Assembly (NCBI GenBank): GCA_964413275.1 | Contig: CAYPSO010000052.1 | Location: 1 to 31,604 of the forward strand | Reading direction: 5' to 3' | DNA: 31,604 bases | Source of the DNA: JAABRE01 sp964413275 | GTDB lineage: Bacteria; Cyanobacteriota; Cyanobacteriia; Cyanobacteriales; JAABRE01 | Shown: positions 1-7,833 of the stretch, piece after piece | Position numbering within the stretch: the stretch's first letter is position 1 | Layout of the letters: each line of letters starts with the position of its first letter | Notes under the pieces: model-generated | Told to the model about the DNA's origin: nothing | The model's input: the letters and a program-made list of their open reading frames with translations, nothing else | Database searches by the model: none | Position numbers and translations under genes: made by a program

Positions 1-1655
1 ATCCTCGTGGCTTTAGCCCGATGGAGTGTCAAAGTATGGCATTGCCAATGTTCAGAACTTTCAGGATAATCTAAGCGATAATGTCCACCCCTACTTTCTT
101 GCCTAAAATTAGCACTTTTAAGAATCAAATAAGCTATATCTAATAAATTAAAAGTTTCTCCATAAAAGCTCAACTTTTTATCGGTATTAAATTTAATATT
201 TTGTCCCGGAGATAAATGCAAAAAATATTGACCTAATACTGTTTGTTCTAAAGATAAACGCCATTCCTCAACCTGATGTATTGCATTTTCCATTACTTCT
301 TGAGTTCGACAAATTCCCGCACTTTTCCAGATTAACTTAGGTAATTCTTGTCGTATAAACTCTATTTGTTCTAAATCTTTTTCCCAATCTTTAGTATCAA
401 CAAATATTGTCCCTAATTCTTCTTCAATAGCTACCGACTCAACCTCTATTTTTGACAACTGAGCCGCATAGACAATACATTCCAATAAAGAATTACTCGC
501 TAAACGATTAGCCCCATGTACCCCTGTACTTGCAGTTTCACCGATGGCATATAATCCCGGAATCGAGGTACGATTCATAGTATCTACTGCTATACCTCCC
601 ATCCAATAATGGGCAGCCGGAGCAACAGGAATAGGCTCAGAAAATAAATCAATACCCCATTTTTGACATTTTCTAATAATATTAGGAAAACGATAACGGA
701 TTTTTTCCACTGGTATTGGGCGTAAATCCAAGAAAACATGAGCTTTAGCCGGATCATCGGCTGTTTTTTGCAAATGATTAAAAATAGCCCTACTAACCAC
801 ATCTCTGGGAGCTAATTCTCCATTAGGATGATAATCAAAAGCAAAACGATAACCATTCGCATCAATTAAATGGGCGCCTTCTCCCCTAACTGCTTCACTA
901 ATTAAAAAATGGGGTGCTCCGGTTTTAGTTAAAGCAGTGGGATGAAATTGGACAAATTCTAAATCTCGTAACATTGCCCCTGCACGATATGCTATGGCAA
1001 CTCCGTCTCCTGTGCTTACTTGGGGATTAGTAGTTTGGGCAAAAACTTGTCCCCCGCCTCCGGTGGCTAAAATAATTGCTCCGGCTTGAATCCAAATAAT
1101 TTGATTATCATAAAGTAAACTAAAGCTTTGAGCCTTGCCAGTTTCAGAATTTAATCCGATGCTCAAAACAAAAGCTTGAGAAATTACCTGAATATTACTT
1201 TTTTCTAAAACTTTAGCAGTTAAAGTCGTAACAATGGCTCTGCCTGTAGTGTCGGCGGCATGAAGCACGCGGGAGCGGGAATGAGCAGCTTCTAAAGTCA
1301 TGGCTAAATTACCATCTTTTCGATCAAAAGCTACCCCCATATTCACCAGAGAATTAATTGCTTGGGGAGCATTTTCTACTAAAAATTTGACGGCTTCAGC
1401 ATCACATATACCTGCACCAGCTTCAAGGGTATCTTTTAGATGTAATGTTGGTGCATCGTCTGGGGCTATGGCTGCGGCGATACCTCCCTGAGCCCAATCA
1501 CTTGCTCCAATTTGCAATTTATCTTTAGTAATTAAACCCACTCGCAAATGTGCTGGTAAACAAAGGGCTGCGTATAAACCAGCGGCTCCTGCACCAATAA
1601 CAACAACATCAAAATGGTGAGGAATATCTAGAGACGATAAAGAGACAGGATTCAA
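1..1655 (-). CDS. nadB: L-aspartate oxidase, 3' end beyond window
   Basis: This flavoenzyme oxidises L-aspartate to iminoaspartate, the first step of de novo NAD synthesis (with NadA). Translating the minus strand gives an uninterrupted frame of about 551 codons to the window edge, close to the family's full length, so only a few C-terminal residues should be missing. Visible motifs in order are the N-terminal FAD-binding GAGAAGLYAAL, the GGGGQVFA stretch, EAVRGEGAHL, PRDVVSRAI (the substrate-site Arg region of the fumarate reductase/NadB flavoprotein family) and GIAVDTMNRTSIPGLYAIGE followed by HGANRLASNSLLE. No in-frame ATG precedes the FAD motif. An in-frame stop lies at 1662-1664, so the start is taken as TTG at 1655, with GGGGAA about 10 bases upstream. 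It follows rplI on the same strand but is separated from it by a terminator, so it probably has its own promoter. Confidence 0.95.
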   Translation of the reverse strand, partial: MNPVSLSSLDIPHHFDVVVIGAGAAGLYAALCLPAHLRVGLITKDKLQIGASDWAQGGIAAAIAPDDAPTLHLKDTLEAGAGICDAEAVKFLVENAPQAINSLVNMGVAFDRKDGNLAMTLEAAHSRSRVLHAADTTGRAIVTTLTAKVLEKSNIQVISQAFVLSIGLNSETGKAQSFSLLYDNQIIWIQAGAIILATGGGGQVFAQTTNPQVSTGDGVAIAYRAGAMLRDLEFVQFHPTALTKTGAPHFLISEAVRGEGAHLIDANGYRFAFDYHPNGELAPRDVVSRAIFNHLQKTADDPAKAHVFLDLRPIPVEKIRYRFPNIIRKCQKWGIDLFSEPIPVAPAAHYWMGGIAVDTMNRTSIPGLYAIGETASTGVHGANRLASNSLLECIVYAAQLSKIEVESVAIEEELGTIFVDTKDWEKDLEQIEFIRQELPKLIWKSAGICRTQEVMENAIHQVEEWRLSLEQTVLGQYFLHLSPGQNIKFNTDKKLSFYGETFNLLDIAYLILKSANFRQESRGGHYRLDYPESSEHWQCHTLTLHRAKATR

Positions 1656-1738
1656 CTTTGATTAATTCCCCATATCTTGTTTAAAATTGTAACAGTAAAG
1701 ATACTATAACCGTTATTGGTTTTATTATAAGATTATTT

Positions 1739-1767
1739 AAAAATCCGATTTACAAAGAAATCGGATT
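1739..1767 (-). terminator. Intrinsic terminator after rplI
   Basis: A perfect 10-bp stem (AATCCGATTT at 1742-1751 with AAATCGGATT at 1758-1767, six-base loop) lies just past the rplI stop. On the minus strand it runs into a T-rich tract (1743-1739, then AATAATC). It probably separates rplI transcription from nadB. Confidence 0.75.
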
Positions 1768-1798
1768 GCCTATGTTGCCTAAAGTGTAATTTTTGTGA

Positions 1799-2257
1799 TT
1801 AGAGAGAAGCAACTTGAATTTCAACCTTAGCAGTAACTTCTGGATGCAACTTAATTTCCACTTGATAAAATCCAGTTTTACTAATATCAGGTAAAGTGAC
1901 ACCTTTTCTGTCTATATCCTGATTACTATTTGCTTTGATAGCATCAACTACATCTTGACTGGTAACAGTACCAAAAATTGCATCTCCTTCCCCTACTTGT
2001 TTGCGGATGGTAAAACTATTAATGGTTTGCAAAGCAATTTTTATAGCTTCTGCTTGTTGTTTAATTGCAACTAAACGTTGACGCTCTTTTTCTCTTCTTT
2101 GTTCAACTTGTCGTAAAATTCCTGGTGTAGCAATATTAGCTAAACCTTGAGGAATTAAGTAATTACGAGCATATCCGGGAGCTACTTCGACTAAATCGCC
2201 ATTTTTCCCTAATTTAGTAACACTTTTATTTAAAACTACTTGTACGCGCTTACCCAT
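1799..2257 (-). CDS. rplI: 50S ribosomal protein L9
   Basis: L9 binds 23S rRNA with its N-terminal domain and spans the large subunit with a long helix. The 152-residue product has the normal length. It opens with the L9 N-domain including the GDLVEVAPGYARNYLIPQGL block (about residues 20-39). A charged connecting helix follows (about 45-75, rich in EQRREKERQR), then the C-terminal domain with GDAIFGTVTSQDV. The ATG is preceded by AGGAGAAA at good spacing, which fixes the start. A hairpin terminator follows at 1742-1767. Confidence 0.98.
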   Translation of the reverse strand: MGKRVQVVLNKSVTKLGKNGDLVEVAPGYARNYLIPQGLANIATPGILRQVEQRREKERQRLVAIKQQAEAIKIALQTINSFTIRKQVGEGDAIFGTVTSQDVVDAIKANSNQDIDRKGVTLPDISKTGFYQVEIKLHPEVTAKVEIQVASL

Positions 2258-2423
2258 TGTTTCTCCTAATTTATTTTTGAATCTATTTTGAAGTCCAAAA
2301 TTTCCATTATATAAGTTTGAGTTAATGGAAGCAATAATATCTTAGAAAAATTTAGCTTTAAAAATATCATCAAAATTTTGGTTATTATGTGAAAAGTAAA
2401 ATAAAAGTTAAAAAAAATAATTT

Positions 2424-2636
2424 ATGTTTTCTATTAAGCAATTTATCCCTGAGAATTATCGTCCTTTTGTTAGAGATTTACAGCAAAAATATCGCAAATC
2501 CTGGCAAGAATTCCAGCAAGAATTTAATTCTGTTTGGAGAGGATGGAAATATTTAGGAAATAAGGTTTATTGTCCTTGTTGTAATGGAAATTTTTCTGAA
2601 TTTTTGCCTTTTAGTACAGAAGTTAGACAAAATTAA
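2424..2636 (+). pseudogene. Truncated N-terminus of a SAM-dependent methyltransferase-like protein
   Basis: The 70-residue ORF ends in a pattern typical of the N-terminal zinc-ribbon region of cyanobacterial class I methyltransferases that act in glycan clusters: a basic, aromatic leader followed by YLGNKVYCPCCNGNFSEFLP and then STEVRQN. From memory, in intact members the R-x-N is followed at once by a second CPxC pair (ligating the same metal), LERHR and the methyltransferase fold. Here the frame stops immediately after RQN, so one half of the zinc knuckle and the whole catalytic domain are missing. Its TAA overlaps the stop of the convergent gloB. No Shine-Dalgarno sequence is seen. It could be a functional micro-protein, but a deletion remnant is more likely. 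Confidence 0.6.
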
Positions 2637-3406
2637 AATAAATCCTTTTTACCCCGTAAGCGTCGAAAAACCTCAATAGGCTCTTGAGTTGTCATGGCTT
2701 TTTGAATTGACGCTTTATCCCACCTTAAAAACGGATTAGTAAGTTTTTCTATACCCAATATTGAAGGGATAGTAGGTATATCTTGATTTCGCTGTGTCTG
2801 TACTTGCTCATATCTTTGTTGTAAATCTGGATTTTGCCCATCTACTGTTAAAGCAAATTTAAGATTATTGAGAGTGTATTCGTGGGCGCACCAAATTCTG
2901 GTATTATCTGGCAAATTTCGTAATTTAGTTAAGGATTTTACCATGTCTGCCGGAGTTCCTTCAAATAAACGTCCACATCCCCCAGCAAATAAAGTATCTC
3001 CACAAAATAGCTCCCCTGTCTCCCCCATCTGAATTGGTGGAAAGTAATAGGCAATATGGCCTTTAGTATGCCCCGGCACAAAGAAAATTTCAGCAATGTG
3101 ACCGCAAAATTTAACTGAATCTCCATCTCGTAAAAATACTTGTTGACCCGGTATTCTTCCTCTATCTTCTGCACCACCATAAACACAAACATCGGGATAG
3201 TCTTTGATAAGTTGGCGATTAGCACCAACATGATCGCTATGATGGTGGGTATTAAAAATTGCTACTAAATTAAGAGCTAATTCCCTTAAGATTTTGACTA
3301 CAGGTTCATATTCGGCTGGATCGACCACTGCTGCAACTTGTTTATTAAGATCGTAGATTAAGAAAATATAATTATCAAATAAGGCAGGTATGCGCTTAAT
3401 TTCCAT
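2633..3406 (-). CDS. gloB: Hydroxyacylglutathione hydrolase (glyoxalase II)
   Basis: This metallo-beta-lactamase-fold enzyme hydrolyses S-lactoylglutathione to lactate and glutathione, completing methylglyoxal detoxification in the cytosol. The metal-binding motif NTHHHSDHVGAN is intact. So are the following family signatures: VPGHTKGHIAYYF, LFCGDTLFAGGCGRLFEGT (bridging Asp) and CAHEYTLNNLKFA (last metal His). The C-terminal substrate-binding region ends with NPFLRWD and VFRRLRGKKDLF as in bacterial GloB. The frame extends to a TTG at 3424, but ATG 3406 (MEIKRIPALFDNY) fits the family N-terminus and has GGGAGAG nine bases upstream, so I use it; this gives 257 residues. It is convergent with the 2424 remnant, overlapping it by four bases. 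Confidence 0.95.
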   Translation of the reverse strand: MEIKRIPALFDNYIFLIYDLNKQVAAVVDPAEYEPVVKILRELALNLVAIFNTHHHSDHVGANRQLIKDYPDVCVYGGAEDRGRIPGQQVFLRDGDSVKFCGHIAEIFFVPGHTKGHIAYYFPPIQMGETGELFCGDTLFAGGCGRLFEGTPADMVKSLTKLRNLPDNTRIWCAHEYTLNNLKFALTVDGQNPDLQQRYEQVQTQRNQDIPTIPSILGIEKLTNPFLRWDKASIQKAMTTQEPIEVFRRLRGKKDLF

Positions 3407-3481
3407 TTTTAACATCTCTCCCAAATAATTAACTATAATTGTTTAAAATTATGTATTATCTTAGTGAAAACAGAAGAGAAA

Positions 3482-3688
3482 ATGCCCCCTAATATTACAC
3501 ACGAGATTAAACCTAGTATAGAACAAATAGTGTCCCGAATTATACAAACAGGTAAATTAAGTCGTCAGGAGCATTTTGATTTAGTTACTCTGTTTGTCTC
3601 AGATTTTTTAGTTACAGAAGATCAAAGAAATGAAATTAATCTAGTTTTTGATAATATTCAAAAAGGACAAGTTAAGTTTCTTGATTAA
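3482..3688 (+). CDS. Small conserved cyanobacterial protein
   Basis: The product has about 68 residues, with a core of IEQIVSRIIQTGKLSRQEHF, then FLVTEDQRNEINLVFDNIQKGQVKFLD. The pattern (one helix with G-x-(I/L)-S-R-Q-E-H, then a second helix ending IQxGxxKxxD) is familiar from small cyanobacterial hypothetical proteins of unknown function. No membrane segment or signal peptide is present. The frame is open from GTG 3464, but ATG 3482 is preferred because a purine-rich AGAAGAG lies just upstream and the conserved part begins soon after. It is 27 bases upstream of the glycosyltransferase and probably co-transcribed with it. Confidence 0.7.
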   Translation: MPPNITHEIKPSIEQIVSRIIQTGKLSRQEHFDLVTLFVSDFLVTEDQRNEINLVFDNIQKGQVKFLD

Positions 3689-3715
3689 AAGTTATTCAAT
3701 TAATAAATCATAATT

Positions 3716-4909
3716 GTGAATTCTTTAGTAAAAAATACCAAAATTTCCATAGTTGTTAGTGATTTATCTGATAAAGGTGCAGGGAGATGGGGGGGTGCAA
3801 TTAGACCTTTTTTATTAGCCCATGCCTTAAAGAAAATAGGCTATCGTGTAGAAATTGTTGGCTTGGCTTTTGATAGTAATTCTTCCACTCTTTACGATCC
3901 AGAAATTCCTGTTGTTTCTGTACCTTGTTCCTATTATTCTGGTTTAATAGATGCCTCGAAAGAACTACTGGCAAAAATTGATGGGGATATTATTTATGCA
4001 GTTAAATTAAAAACTACCAGTTTTGGCTTATCTATTCTTAAAAAACTAATTAGTAAAAAACCTTTAATTTTAGATATAGATGATTGGGAATTGAGTTGGT
4101 ATGGTGGAGATAAGTTTAAATATAAACCTAATTTTAAACAATTATTAAAAGATATTTTACAAAAAGAAGGTGCTTTAAGATACCCGGATCATCCCCTTTA
4201 TTTATCTTGGTTAGAAAAAATTACGAATTATGCAGATATAATCACAACTCATAATCAATTTTTACAACAACGTTTTGGTGGTATATATGTTCCTAATGGT
4301 AAAGATACTTCCTTATTTAATCCTGAAAATTATAATTCAGAAGAAAGTAGAATTAAATATAATTTAGAGGGGTATAAAATTCTAATGTTTCCGGGGGCAC
4401 CTCGTCCTTATAAAGGATTAGAAGACGTTTTAGAAGCTTTAGAAATACTAAATAAACCAGATTTTAAATTAGTAATTGTTGGGGGTAGTCCTTACGACGA
4501 TTATGATAATGAGTTAATGGCAAAGGGGGGAAAATGGATTATTAAATTACCAAAGTCTCCTGCTAATATTATGCCTGAAATAGTAGCTGCGGCTCACGTG
4601 GTTATAGTACCCCAAAAAAATACAGATGCTGCCTTAGCTCAATTTCCTTTAAAATTAACTGATGCTATGGCCATGGCTAAACCAGTTTTAGCTACCTTAG
4701 TTGGGGATATACCTAATATTTTAGCTGATACAGGTTTTCTAGTTGAACCTGATTCTCCAGTAAAAATAGCGGAAAAAATTGATTGGATTTTTAATAACTG
4801 GTCAATAGCAGAAGCTAAAGGATTAGAAGCTAGACATAGATGCATTACTTATTATAGTATTGACTCAATGGCAATTATTTTAGAGCAAATTATCAATAAT
4901 TTAGATTAA
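3716..4909 (+). CDS. GT4-like glycosyltransferase
   Basis: This is a 397-residue GT-B fold glycosyltransferase. The N-terminal half begins with a beta strand (KISIVVSDLSDKGAGRWGGA), the acceptor-side Rossmann fold with an Arg/Gly-rich loop where GT4 enzymes bind the acceptor or phosphate. The C-terminal half has the sugar-nucleotide-binding fold. It contains GAPRPYKGLEDVLEAL (the phosphate-binding RxxKG-like element, about residues 224-240), then IVPQKNTDAALAQFPLKLTD and AMAMAKPVLATLVGDIPNIL, matching the GT4 pattern in which an acidic residue of the sugar loop is partly replaced. No transmembrane segment is evident. The start is GTG 3716, with no Shine-Dalgarno sequence. It lies 23 bases before an ABC exporter, which suggests synthesis and export of a polysaccharide or glycolipid. 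Donor and acceptor cannot be read from the sequence. Confidence 0.85.
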   Translation: MNSLVKNTKISIVVSDLSDKGAGRWGGAIRPFLLAHALKKIGYRVEIVGLAFDSNSSTLYDPEIPVVSVPCSYYSGLIDASKELLAKIDGDIIYAVKLKTTSFGLSILKKLISKKPLILDIDDWELSWYGGDKFKYKPNFKQLLKDILQKEGALRYPDHPLYLSWLEKITNYADIITTHNQFLQQRFGGIYVPNGKDTSLFNPENYNSEESRIKYNLEGYKILMFPGAPRPYKGLEDVLEALEILNKPDFKLVIVGGSPYDDYDNELMAKGGKWIIKLPKSPANIMPEIVAAAHVVIVPQKNTDAALAQFPLKLTDAMAMAKPVLATLVGDIPNILADTGFLVEPDSPVKIAEKIDWIFNNWSIAEAKGLEARHRCITYYSIDSMAIILEQIINNLD

Positions 4910-4932
4910 AAATTAATTATTATTATCATAAT

Positions 4933-7020
4933 ATGACTTTTAAACAGCTAACTATCAAATTCATTAAAGAAAATCCTATTTTAGTTATTTTAAATATTAT
5001 TTTGGGATTCGTTAGTGCAGTTTTTAATACAGTAGGTACTGCTTTACTAATTCCTCTATTACTTTCATTTGTTGGAAACGAAGAAATTATTTTTGATAAA
5101 GGTCCAGCAATCTTAAAAAAAACTATCGGATTTTTCGATTATTTTCCGGAAAAATATCGATTTTTTGCGATATTTGGTGCAGTTTTATTAGCCATAATTT
5201 TGAAAAATATCACTAATTTTACTAATACTTTAGTGTCTGGTCAACTTTCCCGTAATATAATCAAAAATCTTAGATTAAATGGTATTAGAATTGTACTTGA
5301 TGTTGATATAGATTATCACAATAAAAACAAAAGTGGGGATATTCATAATCGTCTAAGTGGTGAAATGAATAAAACTGCAAGTTCAATCAGGAGTATTATT
5401 GGCCTAGCTTCTACCATTATTAATATTTCAGTTTTTGTTTGGGTTTTAATTTCCCTATCTTGGCAATTGACAATGATTTGTATTGTTCTATTTGCCTTAA
5501 TAGCTAAATTTAATCAATACTTTGTTGAAAAATCAAGAAAATACGGACATATTCTTGGTATGACATCTAAAGCCTATGCTAATACCTTATTTGAAATTTT
5601 AGGAGGAATCAGATTAATAAAAACTGTAAGTTCTGAAGAATATGAATACCAGAAAATGAAAGAGTTAACTTTACAAAGAGAAAAAGCAGAATTGGATAGT
5701 CAAATCAACTCTGGTATTCTTGGACCTTGGACAGAAATTAGTGGCATATTAGTAATATTTACTATAGTTTTGTCAGGTAAGTTTATCTACTCAAATAATT
5801 TAGAAAGTTTCTCGACAATCATTTTAACTTATTTGGTTTTACTAAATAGATTAATTCCACTTATTAATGGTTTGAGTAAGTTGCGTAATAGTTTAGCTAA
5901 TGCTGAGTTTAGTGTTAGTATGAGTACAGATTTACTGAGAAAAGATAATAAACCAATTATGACAAATGGAACAAAAGAATATGAACTCTTAAAAGAAAAA
6001 ATAGAATTGAAACAGCTTACTTTTGCCTATCCTGGTAATCAAGATAAAGTTTTAAAAAAAATAAATTTAACTATTCCTAAAGGAGAAACAGTTGCTCTTG
6101 TCGGAGCATCTGGTGCCGGAAAATCAACTATTGCAGATCTATTACCAAGATTTTACGATCCCATAGAAGGGCAGATTATTATTGACGGTAAAGATTTAAA
6201 AGAATACGATTTAAAATCATTCCGAAAAGCTATAGGTTTTGTAAGTCAAGAAACATTTTTATTTAATAATTCTGTATATTATAATATTGCTTATGGAGTA
6301 GAAAATGCTACGGAAAAAGATGTAATTATGGCGGCCAAAAGAGCCAATGCCTATGAATTTATTGTTAATTTATCTAAAGGATTCGACACTGAAATTGGAG
6401 ATAGAGGAGTTCTTCTTTCAGGAGGCCAACGCCAACGAATTTCTATTGCTCGTGCCTTACTAAGAAATCCAGATATTTTAATTTTAGATGAAGCTACCAG
6501 TGCCTTAGATACCGTCTCGGAAAAATTAGTACAACAGGCAATTGAAGAATTATGTCAAAATCGTACAACTTTAGTAATTGCCCATAGATTATCAACCATT
6601 GAAAAAGCAGATAAAATAGTAGTATTAAATAAGGGCGAAATAGTAGAAATTGGTAATCACCAAGAATTATTAGAAAAAAATGGTTATTATGCCAAACTTT
6701 ACTCCATCCAATTTAGTGCTCAAAAAAAATCCAAAGATATTGCTTCTGCCAATTTAAAGACTTTAAGACCACCGATTTTGAAAGCATTTTTGCAATCTTC
6801 TGATAAATTACGTACCCGTCTTTCTTTTGAAGTTAGGGGAGGACTTAACTCCATATTAGGTTCTTTAAGATTATTAAATGATGGTTTGTTTGACGATGAG
6901 CAAGAAGAAGAAGAATTAATCAAAGAATCCTATGATTCAGCCTTAAATCTATTAAATACCATTGAATTATTTGAGCGAAAATCACACAATTTAGACTTTC
7001 ATCACGAGACAAATAATTAA
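4933..7020 (+). CDS. ABC exporter (HepA/MsbA-like) with C-terminal pseudo-histidine-kinase segment
   Basis: This 695-residue half-transporter has its permease and ATPase in one chain. The N-terminal ~320 residues hold about six hydrophobic segments in the pattern of type I exporters. The nucleotide-binding domain (about 352-600) has Walker A GASGAGKST, signature LSGGQRQRIS, Walker B ILILDEATSALD and the switch His in VIAHRLST. The N-terminal region resembles heterocyst HepA-type polysaccharide exporters, so a glycan or lipid-linked substrate is likely, consistent with the glycosyltransferase just upstream. About 95 residues follow the ATPase, where exporters usually end. In them, LRTRLSFEVRGGLNSILGSL and the acidic DGLFDDEQEEEELIKES helix align by eye with the H-box and second helix of HisKA dimerisation domains. 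Phe632 stands where the phosphorylated His should be, and no kinase ATPase domain follows. See the findings. Confidence 0.93.
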   Translation: MTFKQLTIKFIKENPILVILNIILGFVSAVFNTVGTALLIPLLLSFVGNEEIIFDKGPAILKKTIGFFDYFPEKYRFFAIFGAVLLAIILKNITNFTNTLVSGQLSRNIIKNLRLNGIRIVLDVDIDYHNKNKSGDIHNRLSGEMNKTASSIRSIIGLASTIINISVFVWVLISLSWQLTMICIVLFALIAKFNQYFVEKSRKYGHILGMTSKAYANTLFEILGGIRLIKTVSSEEYEYQKMKELTLQREKAELDSQINSGILGPWTEISGILVIFTIVLSGKFIYSNNLESFSTIILTYLVLLNRLIPLINGLSKLRNSLANAEFSVSMSTDLLRKDNKPIMTNGTKEYELLKEKIELKQLTFAYPGNQDKVLKKINLTIPKGETVALVGASGAGKSTIADLLPRFYDPIEGQIIIDGKDLKEYDLKSFRKAIGFVSQETFLFNNSVYYNIAYGVENATEKDVIMAAKRANAYEFIVNLSKGFDTEIGDRGVLLSGGQRQRISIARALLRNPDILILDEATSALDTVSEKLVQQAIEELCQNRTTLVIAHRLSTIEKADKIVVLNKGEIVEIGNHQELLEKNGYYAKLYSIQFSAQKKSKDIASANLKTLRPPILKAFLQSSDKLRTRLSFEVRGGLNSILGSLRLLNDGLFDDEQEEEELIKESYDSALNLLNTIELFERKSHNLDFHHETNN

Positions 7021-7050
7021 TTTTTGATAAATCTTGATTATCAAAAATTA
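7018..7050 (+). terminator. AT-only hairpin overlapping the exporter stop codon
   Basis: A perfect 13-bp inverted repeat (TAATTTTTGATAA at 7018-7030, its complement at 7038-7050) starts at the TAA stop itself and has a seven-base loop. There is almost no GC and no T-run afterwards, so it is a weak terminator at best. It may instead protect the 3' end or act as a TetR-type operator upstream of the regulator gene. Confidence 0.4.
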
Positions 7051-7133
7051 TGACATTCTATGAAGCTTAGGCTAGATTTTTGAGATTTTGTTAGACAATT
7101 AGTTCATTCAGATATTCAAAACATACAATTATT

Positions 7134-7772
7134 ATGCAAGTTACCCAACAGCAACCATTGGAAGATGCCATTAAAGTTTGCGGCTCGGAAGATGAAACTA
7201 GAAATCGCATTATTAGAACAGCATTACATTTATTTGCTCGTCATGGTTATGAGGGTACAACTACTAAACAGTTAGCTAAAGCCGCAAATATGGCTGAAGG
7301 AACTTTATTTCGTCATTTTCCCAATAAAAAAGCAGTTTTGATTGAAGTAACAACTTTAGGATGGGTAGAAATTCTGACAGATTTACTCACAGAACTTAGT
7401 GAAATGAGTAGCTATAAAGCAGTAGCTCAAGTAATGCGTAAAAGAATGTTCAAATTAAGAGAAAATGCTGATTTATTTCGAGTTTGCTTTATTGAAGCCC
7501 AATTTCATCAAGAATTAGGTGAGAAAATCCAATCAGAAGTGATTGAAAAAATGACTCATGTAGCAGAAGCCTTTTTTGAAACTGCTATGGAAAAAGGTAT
7601 ATATCGCAAAATGAATCCGAAAATAGTTGCTCAAGTATTTTTAGGAATGTTTGTCATTGCTGGATTTTCTGACAAAACCATTATTGATCCCAATGCTTCT
7701 CCTCAAGTATTAGCGGAAATGGCAGAAGGAATAGCAGATATTTTTCTGAATGGAGTATTAGTTAAAGATTAG
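7134..7772 (+). CDS. TetR/AcrR-family transcriptional regulator
   Basis: The 212-residue protein has an N-terminal TetR helix-turn-helix at about residues 22-68. It reads RIIRTALHLFARHGYEGTTT, then KQLAKAANMAEGTLFRHFPN and KKAVLIEV, which is a complete match to the family pattern. The C-terminal all-helical ligand and dimerisation domain (about 75-205) gives no clue to the ligand. Such repressors often control a neighbouring exporter; the ABC exporter ends 113 bases upstream on the same strand, and the large membrane protein starts 61 bases downstream. Which of these, if either, is regulated cannot be told. Its TAG stop is the first three bases of a 7-bp repeat array. Confidence 0.9.
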   Translation: MQVTQQQPLEDAIKVCGSEDETRNRIIRTALHLFARHGYEGTTTKQLAKAANMAEGTLFRHFPNKKAVLIEVTTLGWVEILTDLLTELSEMSSYKAVAQVMRKRMFKLRENADLFRVCFIEAQFHQELGEKIQSEVIEKMTHVAEAFFETAMEKGIYRKMNPKIVAQVFLGMFVIAGFSDKTIIDPNASPQVLAEMAEGIADIFLNGVLVKD

Positions 7773-7832
7773 TAGTCAGTATTCAGAAAGCTAATTGCTA
7801 AATGCTAATTGCTAACAGCTAATTGCTAAAAT
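7770..7832. repeat. Heptamer tandem array starting at the tetR stop codon
   Basis: Nine degenerate 7-bp units run in phase: TAGTAGT, CAGTATT, CAGAAAG, then five units of the form CTAAnnG and CTAAAAT. The first unit begins with the TAG stop of the TetR gene and the last ends one base before the ATG at 7834. The array therefore fills the whole intergenic space, leaving no Shine-Dalgarno sequence for the next gene. Confidence 0.85.
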
Positions 7833-7833
7833 T

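Noticed and set aside
2258..2423. Possible tRNA or small RNA upstream of rplI
   Set aside because: No cloverleaf, T-loop consensus or stable hairpin was found; only AT-rich promoter-type sequence.
2938..3231. 97-codon minus-strand frame inside gloB
   Set aside because: It is an alternative frame of a clearly conserved gene, with no recognisable domain.
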